64,000 bases of DNA from Streptococcus australis. GTDB lineage: Bacteria; Bacillota; Bacilli; Lactobacillales; Streptococcaceae. Below, piece by piece: positions 46,356 to 54,512 of this stretch. A model generated the notes under the pieces. That model was not told the origin of the DNA and searched no databases. It saw only the letters and a list, made by a program, of their open reading frames with translations. A program made the position numbers and the translations under genes. Numbering within the stretch: position 1 is the stretch's first letter; the number at the start of each line of letters is the position of its first letter. Location of the stretch: the NCBI RefSeq assembly GCF_019930045.1, contig NZ_JAHZQQ010000001.1, forward strand, positions 103,273 to 167,272. Reading direction: 5' to 3'.

Positions 46356-47255
46356 ATGGCAAAAATTGTTGAGTGTATTCCAAACTTCTCCGAAGGACGC
46401 AATCAAGCTGTAATCGACGGATTAGTCGCTACTGCGAAAAGCATTCCAGGTGTTACATTATTAGACTACTCGTCTGATGCTAGTCACAACCGCAGCGTCT
46501 TTACACTCGTTGGGGATGAAGAAACCATTCAAGAAGCGGCTTTCCAATTGGTAAAATACGCATCTGAAAACATCGATATGACCAAGCACGAAGGCGAACA
46601 CCCTCGGATGGGAGCAACAGACGTTTGTCCATTCGTTCCAGTCAAAGATATCACAACAGATGAATGTGTTGAAATCGCTAATAAAGTAGCGGAACGCATC
46701 AATCGTGAATTGGGTATTCCAATCTTCCTCTATGAAGATGCCGCAACCCGTCCAGAACGCACCAACCTCGCTAAAGTTCGTAAAGGCCAATTCGAAGGAA
46801 TGCCAGAAAAATTGTTGGAAGAAGACTGGAAACCAGACTACGGTGAACGCAAGATTCACCCAACTGCAGGGGTTACTGCTGTCGGTGTCCGTATGCCGCT
46901 CGTTGCCTTCAATGTCAACCTGGACACAGATGATCTAGAAATTGCCAATAACATTTCTAAAATCATTCGCGGATCCAGCGGTGGATACAAATACTGTAAA
47001 GCGATTGGTGTTATGCTAGAAGATCGCAACATTGCCCAAGTTTCTATCAACATGGTCAACTTGGAAAAATTCCCATTGTATCGCGTCGTTGAAACCGTTC
47101 GTTTCGAAGCACAACGCTACGGGGTTCGAATCATCGGAACAGAACTCATCGGACTTGCTCCAGCTAAGGCTTTGATCGACTCTGCTGAATACTACTTGCA
47201 ATTAGAAGACTTTGACTACAGCAAACAAGTCTTGGAAAATCACTTGTTGGGTTAG
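46356..47255 (+). CDS. ftcD: Glutamate formimidoyltransferase
   Basis: Moves the formimino group of formiminoglutamate to tetrahydrofolate, releasing glutamate. 299 residues, equal to the N-terminal half of the animal bifunctional enzyme: MAKIVECIPNFSEGRN, SDASHNRSVFT, HPRMGATDVCPFVP, and the FNVNLDT region. The cyclodeaminase half is a separate gene next door. The frame opens at 46314, but AAAGAGGTAATCAT sets the ATG at 46356. The 80-bp gap after hutU contains a GGGGAGG/CCTCC-CCCC imperfect hairpin. Confidence 0.94.
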   Translation: MAKIVECIPNFSEGRNQAVIDGLVATAKSIPGVTLLDYSSDASHNRSVFTLVGDEETIQEAAFQLVKYASENIDMTKHEGEHPRMGATDVCPFVPVKDITTDECVEIANKVAERINRELGIPIFLYEDAATRPERTNLAKVRKGQFEGMPEKLLEEDWKPDYGERKIHPTAGVTAVGVRMPLVAFNVNLDTDDLEIANNISKIIRGSSGGYKYCKAIGVMLEDRNIAQVSINMVNLEKFPLYRVVETVRFEAQRYGVRIIGTELIGLAPAKALIDSAEYYLQLEDFDYSKQVLENHLLG

Positions 47256-47267
47256 AAAGGGAGTTCT

Positions 47268-47897
47268 ATGAAACTAGTTGACTTAAGTATTACTGAGTTT
47301 GCCAAGGTTCTTGGTTCAGATGCCCCAGCTCCAGGTGGTGGTTCTGCTGCTGCCCTATCTGCTGCAAATGGGATTTCCCTTACAAAAATGGTCTGCGAAC
47401 TGACCATTGGTAAGAAAAAATACGCTGAATTTGAAGACCACATCAAAGGGGTTCACGAAAAAAGTGCCCACCTCCAAGATCAATTACTAGAAGCTATTGA
47501 CAAGGATACAGAAGCTTTCAACGTCGTATCAGCTGTCTTTGATCTTCCAAAAGAAACGGAAGAAGAGAAAGCCGCTCGTCGTGAAGCCATGCAAAAAGCT
47601 TTGAAACATGCGACAGTATCTCCTTTCTCTATGATGGAGCTCATCGTTGAGGCGCTTGAAACCACCAAAGAAGCTGTTGGCAAGTCCAATACCAATGCGG
47701 CGAGTGACCTAGGGGTGGCTGCTCTCAACCTTAAAGCTGGCCTTCAGGGGGCTTGGCTTAATGTCCTAATCAACATTTCAGGAATCAAGGACCAAGACTT
47801 TGTCCAAGAATACCACGGCAAGGGTCTCGAACTCCTCCAAACAGGCTCTGACCTTGCAGATAGCATTTACCAAAGCATTTTAGAAAGCCTATCATAA
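47268..47897 (+). CDS. fchA: Formiminotetrahydrofolate cyclodeaminase
   Basis: Converts 5-formimino-THF to 5,10-methenyl-THF and ammonia. 209 residues, all helical, with the family start [20 protein letters not shown] and [16 protein letters not shown], plus [26 protein letters not shown] precedes the ATG, 12 bp after ftcD. With FtcD it forms the folate branch of formiminoglutamate breakdown. Confidence 0.93.
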   Translation: MKLVDLSITEFAKVLGSDAPAPGGGSAAALSAANGISLTKMVCELTIGKKKYAEFEDHIKGVHEKSAHLQDQLLEAIDKDTEAFNVVSAVFDLPKETEEEKAARREAMQKALKHATVSPFSMMELIVEALETTKEAVGKSNTNAASDLGVAALNLKAGLQGAWLNVLINISGIKDQDFVQEYHGKGLELLQTGSDLADSIYQSILESLS

Positions 47898-47949
47898 ACC
47901 TATCATTCAACTTTATAACTTTAATACCTACAAAGAAAGAAGGGATTCT

Positions 47950-49623
47950 ATGGTTTTATCGGATATTGAAATTGCCAATTCTGTCCAAATGAAGCCCATC
48001 ACAGAAATCGCTGCTGAACTTGGATTGACCGAAGAGGATATTTCACTCTACGGAAAGTACAAGGCAAAAATCGATAGCAATCAACTGGAACAACTAAAGG
48101 ACAAGAAAGATGGAAAGCTGATCCTTGTGACAGCCATCTCTCCGACACCTGCCGGAGAAGGAAAAACAACCACCTCTGTTGGACTAGTGGATGCCCTCTC
48201 TGCTATTGGTGAAAAAGCGGTTATTGCCCTCCGCGAACCTTCACTTGGCCCTGTCTTTGGGATCAAGGGGGGAGCTGCAGGTGGTGGGTACGCCCAAGTG
48301 GTTCCAATGGAAGACATCAACCTTCACTTTACAGGTGACTTCCATGCCATTGGGATTGCCAACAACCTGCTTGCTGCCTTGATTGACAATCACATCCATC
48401 ACGGCAATGAGTTGGGCATCGATTCTCGTCGCATCACCTGGAAACGGGTGGTCGATATGAATGATCGTCAACTCCGTCATATTGTCGATGGCCTCCAAGG
48501 AAAAACAAATGGGGTTCCTCGTGAAGATGGCTTTGATATCACAGTGGCTTCTGAAATCATGGCTATTCTCTGTCTCTCAGAAAATATCCTTGACCTCAAA
48601 GAACGCCTCGATCGCATCATCATTGGGTACAACTACCAAGGACAACCGGTCACAGCTAAAGACCTCAAGGCTGGAGGCGCTATGGCAGCTGTTCTCAAAG
48701 ATGCCATCCATCCCAACTTGGTACAAACCTTGGAACATACTCCTGCTATTATCCACGGTGGACCATTTGCCAATATTGCTCATGGCTGTAACAGTGTGCT
48801 GGCTACTAAACTAGCTCTCAAATATGCAGACTATGTTGTGACAGAAGCTGGCTTCGGAGCAGATCTCGGTGCTGAAAAATTCATTGACATCAAGTGCCGC
48901 ATTGCCGGACTCAAACCTTCTGCCGTAGTCCTCGTCGCAACCATCCGTGCTCTCAAGATGCATGGCGGAGTTGCCAAAGCGGACTTGGCTACTGAAAATG
49001 TCCAAGCTGTTATCGATGGTCTGCCAAACCTAGACAAACACTTGGCCAACATCCAAGAAGTCTATGGCCTTCCTGTGGTCGTTGCCATTAACAAATTCCC
49101 ACTGGATACAGAGGCAGAGCTAGAAGCTGTCTATGAATCTTGTAAGAAACGCAATGTAGATGTTGTCATTTCGGATGTCTGGGCACATGGTGGCGCTGGT
49201 GGACGCGACCTAGCTGAAAAAGTCATTCAACTAGCTCAAGAAGAAAACCACTTCTCTTATGTCTATGACGACGAAGACAGCATTGAAACGAAATTGACCA
49301 AGATTGTCACAAAAGTCTATGGTGGAAAAGGTATCAGCCTAACGCCAGCTGCTAAACGCGAACTCAAAGAATTGGAAGCTCTTGGCTTCTCAAACTACCC
49401 AATTTGTATGGCCAAAACGCAATATTCCTTCTCGGATGATGCCAAGAAAATCGGAGCACCAAAAGACTTCACTGTTAAAATCAGTAACCTTAAGGTAGCA
49501 GCCGGAGCTGGCTTTATCGTAGCTCTCACCGGAACGATCATGACCATGCCTGGCCTGCCAAAAGTTCCAGCCAGTGAAAAGATTGATATCGATGCCCAAG
49601 GCAATATCACTGGTCTCTTTTAA
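47950..49623 (+). CDS. fhs: Formate-tetrahydrofolate ligase
   Basis: Interconverts formate + THF + ATP and 10-formyl-THF. 557 residues with the P-loop TPAGEGKTT (66-74), [25 protein letters not shown] core and a VWAHGGAGG segment. Its place inside the hut run suggests a dedicated paralogue that can run backwards and gain ATP from the one-carbon unit of histidine; methenyl-to-formyl conversion would need FolD encoded elsewhere. AAAGAAGGGATTCT precedes the ATG. Confidence 0.95.
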   Translation: MVLSDIEIANSVQMKPITEIAAELGLTEEDISLYGKYKAKIDSNQLEQLKDKKDGKLILVTAISPTPAGEGKTTTSVGLVDALSAIGEKAVIALREPSLGPVFGIKGGAAGGGYAQVVPMEDINLHFTGDFHAIGIANNLLAALIDNHIHHGNELGIDSRRITWKRVVDMNDRQLRHIVDGLQGKTNGVPREDGFDITVASEIMAILCLSENILDLKERLDRIIIGYNYQGQPVTAKDLKAGGAMAAVLKDAIHPNLVQTLEHTPAIIHGGPFANIAHGCNSVLATKLALKYADYVVTEAGFGADLGAEKFIDIKCRIAGLKPSAVVLVATIRALKMHGGVAKADLATENVQAVIDGLPNLDKHLANIQEVYGLPVVVAINKFPLDTEAELEAVYESCKKRNVDVVISDVWAHGGAGGRDLAEKVIQLAQEENHFSYVYDDEDSIETKLTKIVTKVYGGKGISLTPAAKRELKELEALGFSNYPICMAKTQYSFSDDAKKIGAPKDFTVKISNLKVAAGAGFIVALTGTIMTMPGLPKVPASEKIDIDAQGNITGLF

Positions 49624-49638
49624 GAAAGAGGACGTCCT

Positions 49639-50217
49639 ATGGTGACTATCCTTCATCTTACCCCCGCAGATTATCAGATATCTACTTGGTCCGGTGGCCA
49701 AACTACCCAACTCTTCCTCTCTCCAAAAGAGGGAAGTTATCCAGATCGGACCTTTGACTTTCGCCTCTCCACAGCAACGGTAGAGGTTGAAACAAGTGAC
49801 TTTTCCGATCTCACAGGCTACCACCGAATCTTGATGCCTCTGACTTCATCGATTACACTCACCCATCAAAAGAAAGAAGTGGTTTTGAAGCCATTTCAAA
49901 GCTACTTCTTTGACGGGGGAGATCCTGTATCCAGCCAAGGGACCTGTCAAGATTTTAATCTCATCTATAAGCCTTCCTATCAGGGGCATATGAGTGCTAT
50001 ATCCCCAAATGAAAGTGTCACGAGCCAGAGTCGCTATCAATGGATCTATGCTCTCTGTCCACTAACACTTGAATGGAAAAAGGGACAATCCTACTCCCTC
50101 CAAACTCACGAGCTCCTGTTTATTGAACAAGCATCTCCTCTTCAAGAGATGACAATCACGTTTTCACCCCTTCAGTCTGGGAAGCAACCGATTGCTATCT
50201 GGACTGCGCTAAGATAA
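49639..50217 (+). CDS. hutD: HutD-family protein
   Basis: 192-residue cupin-like protein of the HutD/Ves family, found in hut operons; thought to bind a pathway intermediate and moderate flux, with no proven reaction. Signatures: TPADYQISTWSGGQTTQLF, FDFRLSTATVE, and GYHRILMPL. AAAGAGG precedes the ATG, 15 bp after fhs. Confidence 0.88.
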   Translation: MVTILHLTPADYQISTWSGGQTTQLFLSPKEGSYPDRTFDFRLSTATVEVETSDFSDLTGYHRILMPLTSSITLTHQKKEVVLKPFQSYFFDGGDPVSSQGTCQDFNLIYKPSYQGHMSAISPNESVTSQSRYQWIYALCPLTLEWKKGQSYSLQTHELLFIEQASPLQEMTITFSPLQSGKQPIAIWTALR

Positions 50218-50237
50218 TGTTTTAAAGGAGAGACATT

Positions 50238-51566
50238 ATGAACGGAGCACATAAACAGTCGATTGAGGAACAAGAAAAAGCGAAATTCAGCTTTAGCGGT
50301 GCCACTCTATACGGTATCAATGCCGTGATTGGGTCTGGTATCTTCCTCTTGCCCAAAAAGATATATTCTGGCCTCGGACCAGCTTCCCTGGCCGTCATGT
50401 TTGGAGTAGCTATTCTTGTCATGCTACTATCAGCCTGTCTGGCTGAAACGGCTGGCTACTTTGATAAAAACGGTGGAGCCATGCAATACTCAAAAGCAGC
50501 TTTCGGAGACTTTGTCGGCTTTAACGTCGGGATCCTCGGATGGGCCGTTACCGTTATCGCTTGGGCTGCTATGCTAGCTGGTTTTGCTAAGATCTTCATC
50601 ATTACCTTCCCAGCATTCGAAGGCTACAACCTACAGATTAGTATCGTTATGTTGGTTCTCTTGAGTCTTATGAACATCGCCGGTCTGAAAACATCGAAAA
50701 TGTTCACACTGACAGCTACTGTTGCAAAATTAATCCCAATTGTCCTCTTCTCACTCTTCGCCATCTTCTTTATTCCTGGTGGAGTAAGCAAGGGCAACTT
50801 CACACCTTTCCTTCAATTGGAAAGTGGATCAAATCTCTTTAGTGCTATTTCTAGTACCGCTGTTTACATCTTCTACGGATTTATCGGATTCGAAACCATG
50901 TCCATCGTTGCAGGGGAAATGCGTAACCCTGAAAAGAACGTTCCTCGTGCTATCTTGGGATCCATCAGTATCGTCTCAGTTCTCTACATGTTGATCATCG
51001 CTGGAACAATCGCTATGCTTGGTGGAGGCATTATGGGAACCGAGGCACCAGTACAAGACGCATTTGTTAAAATGATTGGCCCTATCGGTGCCCCTCTTGT
51101 CTCCTATGGTGCTCTCATTTCAATCGCCGGTCTCAACATCGGTGAATCCATTATGGTTCCTCGTTTCGGTGCTGCCCTAGCAGACGAAAAACTCTTGCCA
51201 GCAGAACTTGGAAAAACAAACTCCAAGAATGCTCCTGTCATTGCCATTATCATTTCCGGTTTCTTTGCATTCTTACTCTTGTTATCTGGATCTTTCGAAT
51301 CCTTAGCAACTTTCAGTGTTGTTTTCCGTTTCTTCCAATATATTCCGACTGCTTTGGCAGCGCTCAAACTCAGAAAAATGTACCCAGAGAAAAAGGTTAC
51401 CTTCCGAGTGCCATTCGGTCCAGTTATCCCAATTTTGGCTGTTGTCATCAGTATCTTGATGATTGCAGGGGATAATCTAATGAACTTTGTATGGGGAGCT
51501 ATCGGTCTAGTAATCGCTAGTGGACTTTACTTTGTTTTCCACGGTGACAAACTAGCTAAGAAATAA
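50238..51566 (+). CDS. APC-superfamily amino acid permease, probably for histidine
   Basis: 442 residues with about 12 membrane helices. The first helix holds the unwound substrate motif NAVIGSGIFLLP; a YGFIGFETMS segment follows in helix 6. Position inside the hut run makes histidine, or an exchange involving histidine or urocanate, the likely substrate; this is inference from context. AAAGGAGAGACATT precedes the ATG. A 228-bp structured gap separates it from hutH. Confidence 0.9.
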   Translation: MNGAHKQSIEEQEKAKFSFSGATLYGINAVIGSGIFLLPKKIYSGLGPASLAVMFGVAILVMLLSACLAETAGYFDKNGGAMQYSKAAFGDFVGFNVGILGWAVTVIAWAAMLAGFAKIFIITFPAFEGYNLQISIVMLVLLSLMNIAGLKTSKMFTLTATVAKLIPIVLFSLFAIFFIPGGVSKGNFTPFLQLESGSNLFSAISSTAVYIFYGFIGFETMSIVAGEMRNPEKNVPRAILGSISIVSVLYMLIIAGTIAMLGGGIMGTEAPVQDAFVKMIGPIGAPLVSYGALISIAGLNIGESIMVPRFGAALADEKLLPAELGKTNSKNAPVIAIIISGFFAFLLLLSGSFESLATFSVVFRFFQYIPTALAALKLRKMYPEKKVTFRVPFGPVIPILAVVISILMIAGDNLMNFVWGAIGLVIASGLYFVFHGDKLAKK

Positions 51567-51595
51567 AACAGTCCTCACCAATTCTATTTACACAC

Positions 51596-51647
51596 TAGAT
51601 GGGAACTTAGGAGGAGCAAAGAATTTCTTTGCTCCCTAGCCCATCTA
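51596..51647 (+). ncRNA. Large stem-loop in the hutH leader
   Basis: TAGATGGG and CCCATCTA close an inner stem GGAGCAAAGA/TCTTTGCTCC, with TAGG/CTA pairing between them; about 52 nt, no T-run after it. A second arm pair GCTCTT/AAGAGC lies 20 nt further on. It sits 150 nt before hutH. It could be a terminator remnant, RNase site or ligand-sensing leader. Confidence 0.6.
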
Positions 51648-51794
51648 AGAAGCTACGAATATCAAACCTGAGCTCTTTTCTCTAAGACTTCTTTCAATCT
51701 TCCTAAGAGCAATAGACAATGGGCTCACGTTTGGTATTCAAACCGAAGTAAACACATCTACTTCTACAGAACAATTCATAATCGGAGGTTTTAT

Positions 51795-53336
51795 ATGACT
51801 CAATTGATTCATTTAGATGGTAACAGCTTAACACTGGAAGAAGTCATCGCCGTCGCTCGGCACGGTGCCCAATGTGAGTTAGACGAAGCAGCCAAAGAAG
51901 CTGTTATCGCATCTCGTAAAATTGTTGATGATATCGTCCGTGAAAAACGTGTTGTCTATGGTGTGACCACTGGATTTGGCTCCCTCTGTAATGTCAGCAT
52001 TTCTCCAGAAGATACTGTCCAACTGCAAGAAAACTTGATTCGTACCCACGCATCTGGTTTTGGTGATCCACTTCCAGAAGATGCCGTTCGTGCCATCATG
52101 CTCATCCGGATCAACTCGCTCTTAAAAGGCTATTCTGGCATTCGTCTGTCAACTGTTGAAAAACTATTAGAATTGCTTAACAAAGGAGTGACTCCTTATA
52201 TTCCAGAAAAAGGATCACTCGGAGCTTCCGGAGACCTTGCCCCCCTTTCTCATATGGTGCTCCCAATGTTGGGACTTGGACATGCCTACTACAAAGGTCA
52301 ACTCTTGAGCGGTCAAGAAGCTCTCGACCAAGCTGGTATTGAAAAGATCCAATTGGCTGCCAAAGAAGGGCTTGCTTTGATCAATGGTACGACTGTCCTA
52401 ACCGGTATCGGCGCTCTTGCGACTTATGATGGTATCCAATTGCTCAAACTGTCTGACATTGCCGGTGCTCTTTCAATGGAAGTCCACAATGGTATTACCA
52501 GCCCATTTGAAGAAGACCTTCATACCATCCGTCCTCAAAGTGGACAATTGGCAACCGCTCGTAATATCCGTAACCTCCTTGAAGGAAGCAAAAACACAAC
52601 CGTTGCAACCCAACAACGGGTCCAAGATCCTTATACACTCCGTTGTATCCCTCAAATCCATGGAGCCAGCAAAGACTCTATTGCTTATGTAAAAACAAAA
52701 GTTGAAATCGAAATCAACTCTGTGACAGATAACCCAATCATCACCAAGGAAGGACACGTCATCTCCGGAGGTAACTTCCACGGTGAACCAATGGCACAAC
52801 CATTTGACTTCTTGGGTATTGCCCTTTCTGAAATCGGAAACGTATCTGAACGTCGGGTGGAACGCTTGGTCAACAGCCAACTTAGCAAATTGCCATCCTT
52901 CTTGGTCAAACATCCTGGCCTCAACTCAGGCTTCATGATTACGCAGTATGCTTGTGCTTCTCTTGCATCTGAAAACAAAATCTTGTCTCACCCAGCCAGC
53001 GTTGACTCAATCCCATCTTGTGAAAACCAAGAAGACTTCGTCAGCATGGGAACTACAGCAGCTCGTAAAGCAGCAGAAATCCTTAAGAATTCACGTCGCA
53101 TCGTTGCCACTGAAATCATGGCCGCTTGCCAAGCCTTAGATCTCAAACCAGAAAATCATGAACTTGGTAAAGGTACAAAACCAGCCTATGACATGATTCG
53201 CAACAAGGTGGCCTTCATTGAATTTGACAAAGACATCGAAATCTTCGAAGAACTCAATAAAGCATCTGCCGTTGTTGAAAGTGAAGAATTCTTAGCAACC
53301 ATCGAAAAAGCAGTTGACTTAAGCATTCAATACTGA
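51795..53336 (+). CDS. hutH: Histidine ammonia-lyase
   Basis: First step: deaminates histidine to urocanate. 513 residues. The self-forming MIO electrophile comes from Ala144-Ser145-Gly146 in GSLGASGDLAPLSHM. Other signatures are YGVTTGFGSL and the catalytic-loop region VQDPYTLRCIPQIHG. ATCGGAGGTTTTAT precedes the ATG. Downstream of a structured leader and followed by its own hairpin, so it may be expressed separately from hutU. Confidence 0.97.
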   Translation: MTQLIHLDGNSLTLEEVIAVARHGAQCELDEAAKEAVIASRKIVDDIVREKRVVYGVTTGFGSLCNVSISPEDTVQLQENLIRTHASGFGDPLPEDAVRAIMLIRINSLLKGYSGIRLSTVEKLLELLNKGVTPYIPEKGSLGASGDLAPLSHMVLPMLGLGHAYYKGQLLSGQEALDQAGIEKIQLAAKEGLALINGTTVLTGIGALATYDGIQLLKLSDIAGALSMEVHNGITSPFEEDLHTIRPQSGQLATARNIRNLLEGSKNTTVATQQRVQDPYTLRCIPQIHGASKDSIAYVKTKVEIEINSVTDNPIITKEGHVISGGNFHGEPMAQPFDFLGIALSEIGNVSERRVERLVNSQLSKLPSFLVKHPGLNSGFMITQYACASLASENKILSHPASVDSIPSCENQEDFVSMGTTAARKAAEILKNSRRIVATEIMAACQALDLKPENHELGKGTKPAYDMIRNKVAFIEFDKDIEIFEELNKASAVVESEEFLATIEKAVDLSIQY

Positions 53337-53356
53337 TACAGTAAGTATACAGCAGA

Positions 53357-53386
53357 AAAAGGCTGAGAAAATTTCTCAGCCTTTCC
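53357..53386 (+). terminator. Hairpin after hutH
   Basis: AAAGGCTGAGAAA/TTTCTCAGCCTTT with a very short loop and a weak tail (TTTCC). Partial readthrough into hutG is possible. Confidence 0.65.
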
Positions 53387-53423
53387 AATTCTAGCCAAAT
53401 ACAAACAAACGGAGGCATGTAAC

Positions 53424-54410
53424 GTGCTTAGAGATTATTACCCAACGACTTACAGTTATTACCAAGGCAGTATTGAAGACAATCCTTATACAGCCAAATG
53501 GGGAATGCTAACGAAGTTTTTGGATTTGAATGATGAAACCTTGACTCCTTTTGAAGAAATCACCTTTGGAATCCTTGGCTTTAAAAGCGATAAAGGAGTC
53601 TATATCAATAATGGTCGTGTCGGTGCCGTCGAAAGTCCTAATGCTATTCGCACCCAGCTCGCTAAACTTCCTTGGCACTGGGGCACCAACGTCACAGTTT
53701 TTGATGTTGGAAATATCGATGGCCCCAATCGTTCTCTTGAAGATTTGCAAGAGAGCCTCTCTCTAACTGTCAAACGGATGTTGGAGTTAAATATTCAACC
53801 AATCGTCCTTGGTGGAGGGCATGAAACGGCTTATGGTCACTACCTGGGCCTCAAATCCTCCTTGCAACCAGATGAACAATTGGCCGTCATCAACCTAGAT
53901 GCTCACTTTGACCTGCGTCCTTACGACCAAACTGGTCCCAACTCTGGAACAGGATTTCGCCAGATGGCAGACCACGCAAAAGAAGAGAGCCAGGATTTCC
54001 CTTACTTAATCTTGGGCATTCAGGAACACAGCAATAACCTGTTCCTATTCAACTATGTAGCTAAAACACCAAGCATTGATTTCTTAACAGGACAAGATCT
54101 CTTCCGGATGAGCCACCAGGCTATTCTTGATCGGATTGATCAATTCTTAGAAAAACAGACAGCGATTTACCTCTCCATCGATATGGACTGCTTTGCCGTT
54201 GGTTCTGCCCCTGGTGTCAGTGCCATCCAGTCACTTGGTGTGGATCCAAAACTAGCCTTGATGTTGCTCCAACACATTGCAGCTAGTGGCAAACTGATTG
54301 GCTTTGATATTGTGGAAGTTTCCCCTCCTCATGATATTGACAACCACACCTCCAACCTGGCTGCAACCTTTATCTTTTACTTGACCCAAATCTTGTCCCA
54401 ACAAAAATAA
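53424..54410 (+). CDS. hutG: Formimidoylglutamase
   Basis: Hydrolyses formiminoglutamate to glutamate and formamide. 328-residue arginase/agmatinase-fold enzyme with manganese-ligand motifs [20 protein letters not shown] and SIDMDCF. Starts at GTG: GGAGG is 8 nt upstream and the nearby ATG at 53417 is closed at once by TAA. It duplicates the outcome of FtcD/FchA, giving a folate-independent branch. Confidence 0.92.
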   Translation: MLRDYYPTTYSYYQGSIEDNPYTAKWGMLTKFLDLNDETLTPFEEITFGILGFKSDKGVYINNGRVGAVESPNAIRTQLAKLPWHWGTNVTVFDVGNIDGPNRSLEDLQESLSLTVKRMLELNIQPIVLGGGHETAYGHYLGLKSSLQPDEQLAVINLDAHFDLRPYDQTGPNSGTGFRQMADHAKEESQDFPYLILGIQEHSNNLFLFNYVAKTPSIDFLTGQDLFRMSHQAILDRIDQFLEKQTAIYLSIDMDCFAVGSAPGVSAIQSLGVDPKLALMLLQHIAASGKLIGFDIVEVSPPHDIDNHTSNLAATFIFYLTQILSQQK

Positions 54411-54433
54411 GATTCAAAACCTCTCTAACAATA

Positions 54434-54481
54434 CAAAAGGCTTCGCAACATCCACCCCTAGGGCGTTGCAAAGCCTTTTTT
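54434..54481. terminator. Terminator between hutG and the BTAD regulator
   Basis: AAAAGGCTT-GCAAC pairs with (GT)TGC-AAGCCTTTTTT around a long loop. Convergent gap; T-run on the plus strand. Confidence 0.75.
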
Positions 54482-54512
54482 ATTCTTCCTTCATAACACT
54501 TGATAAGATATA

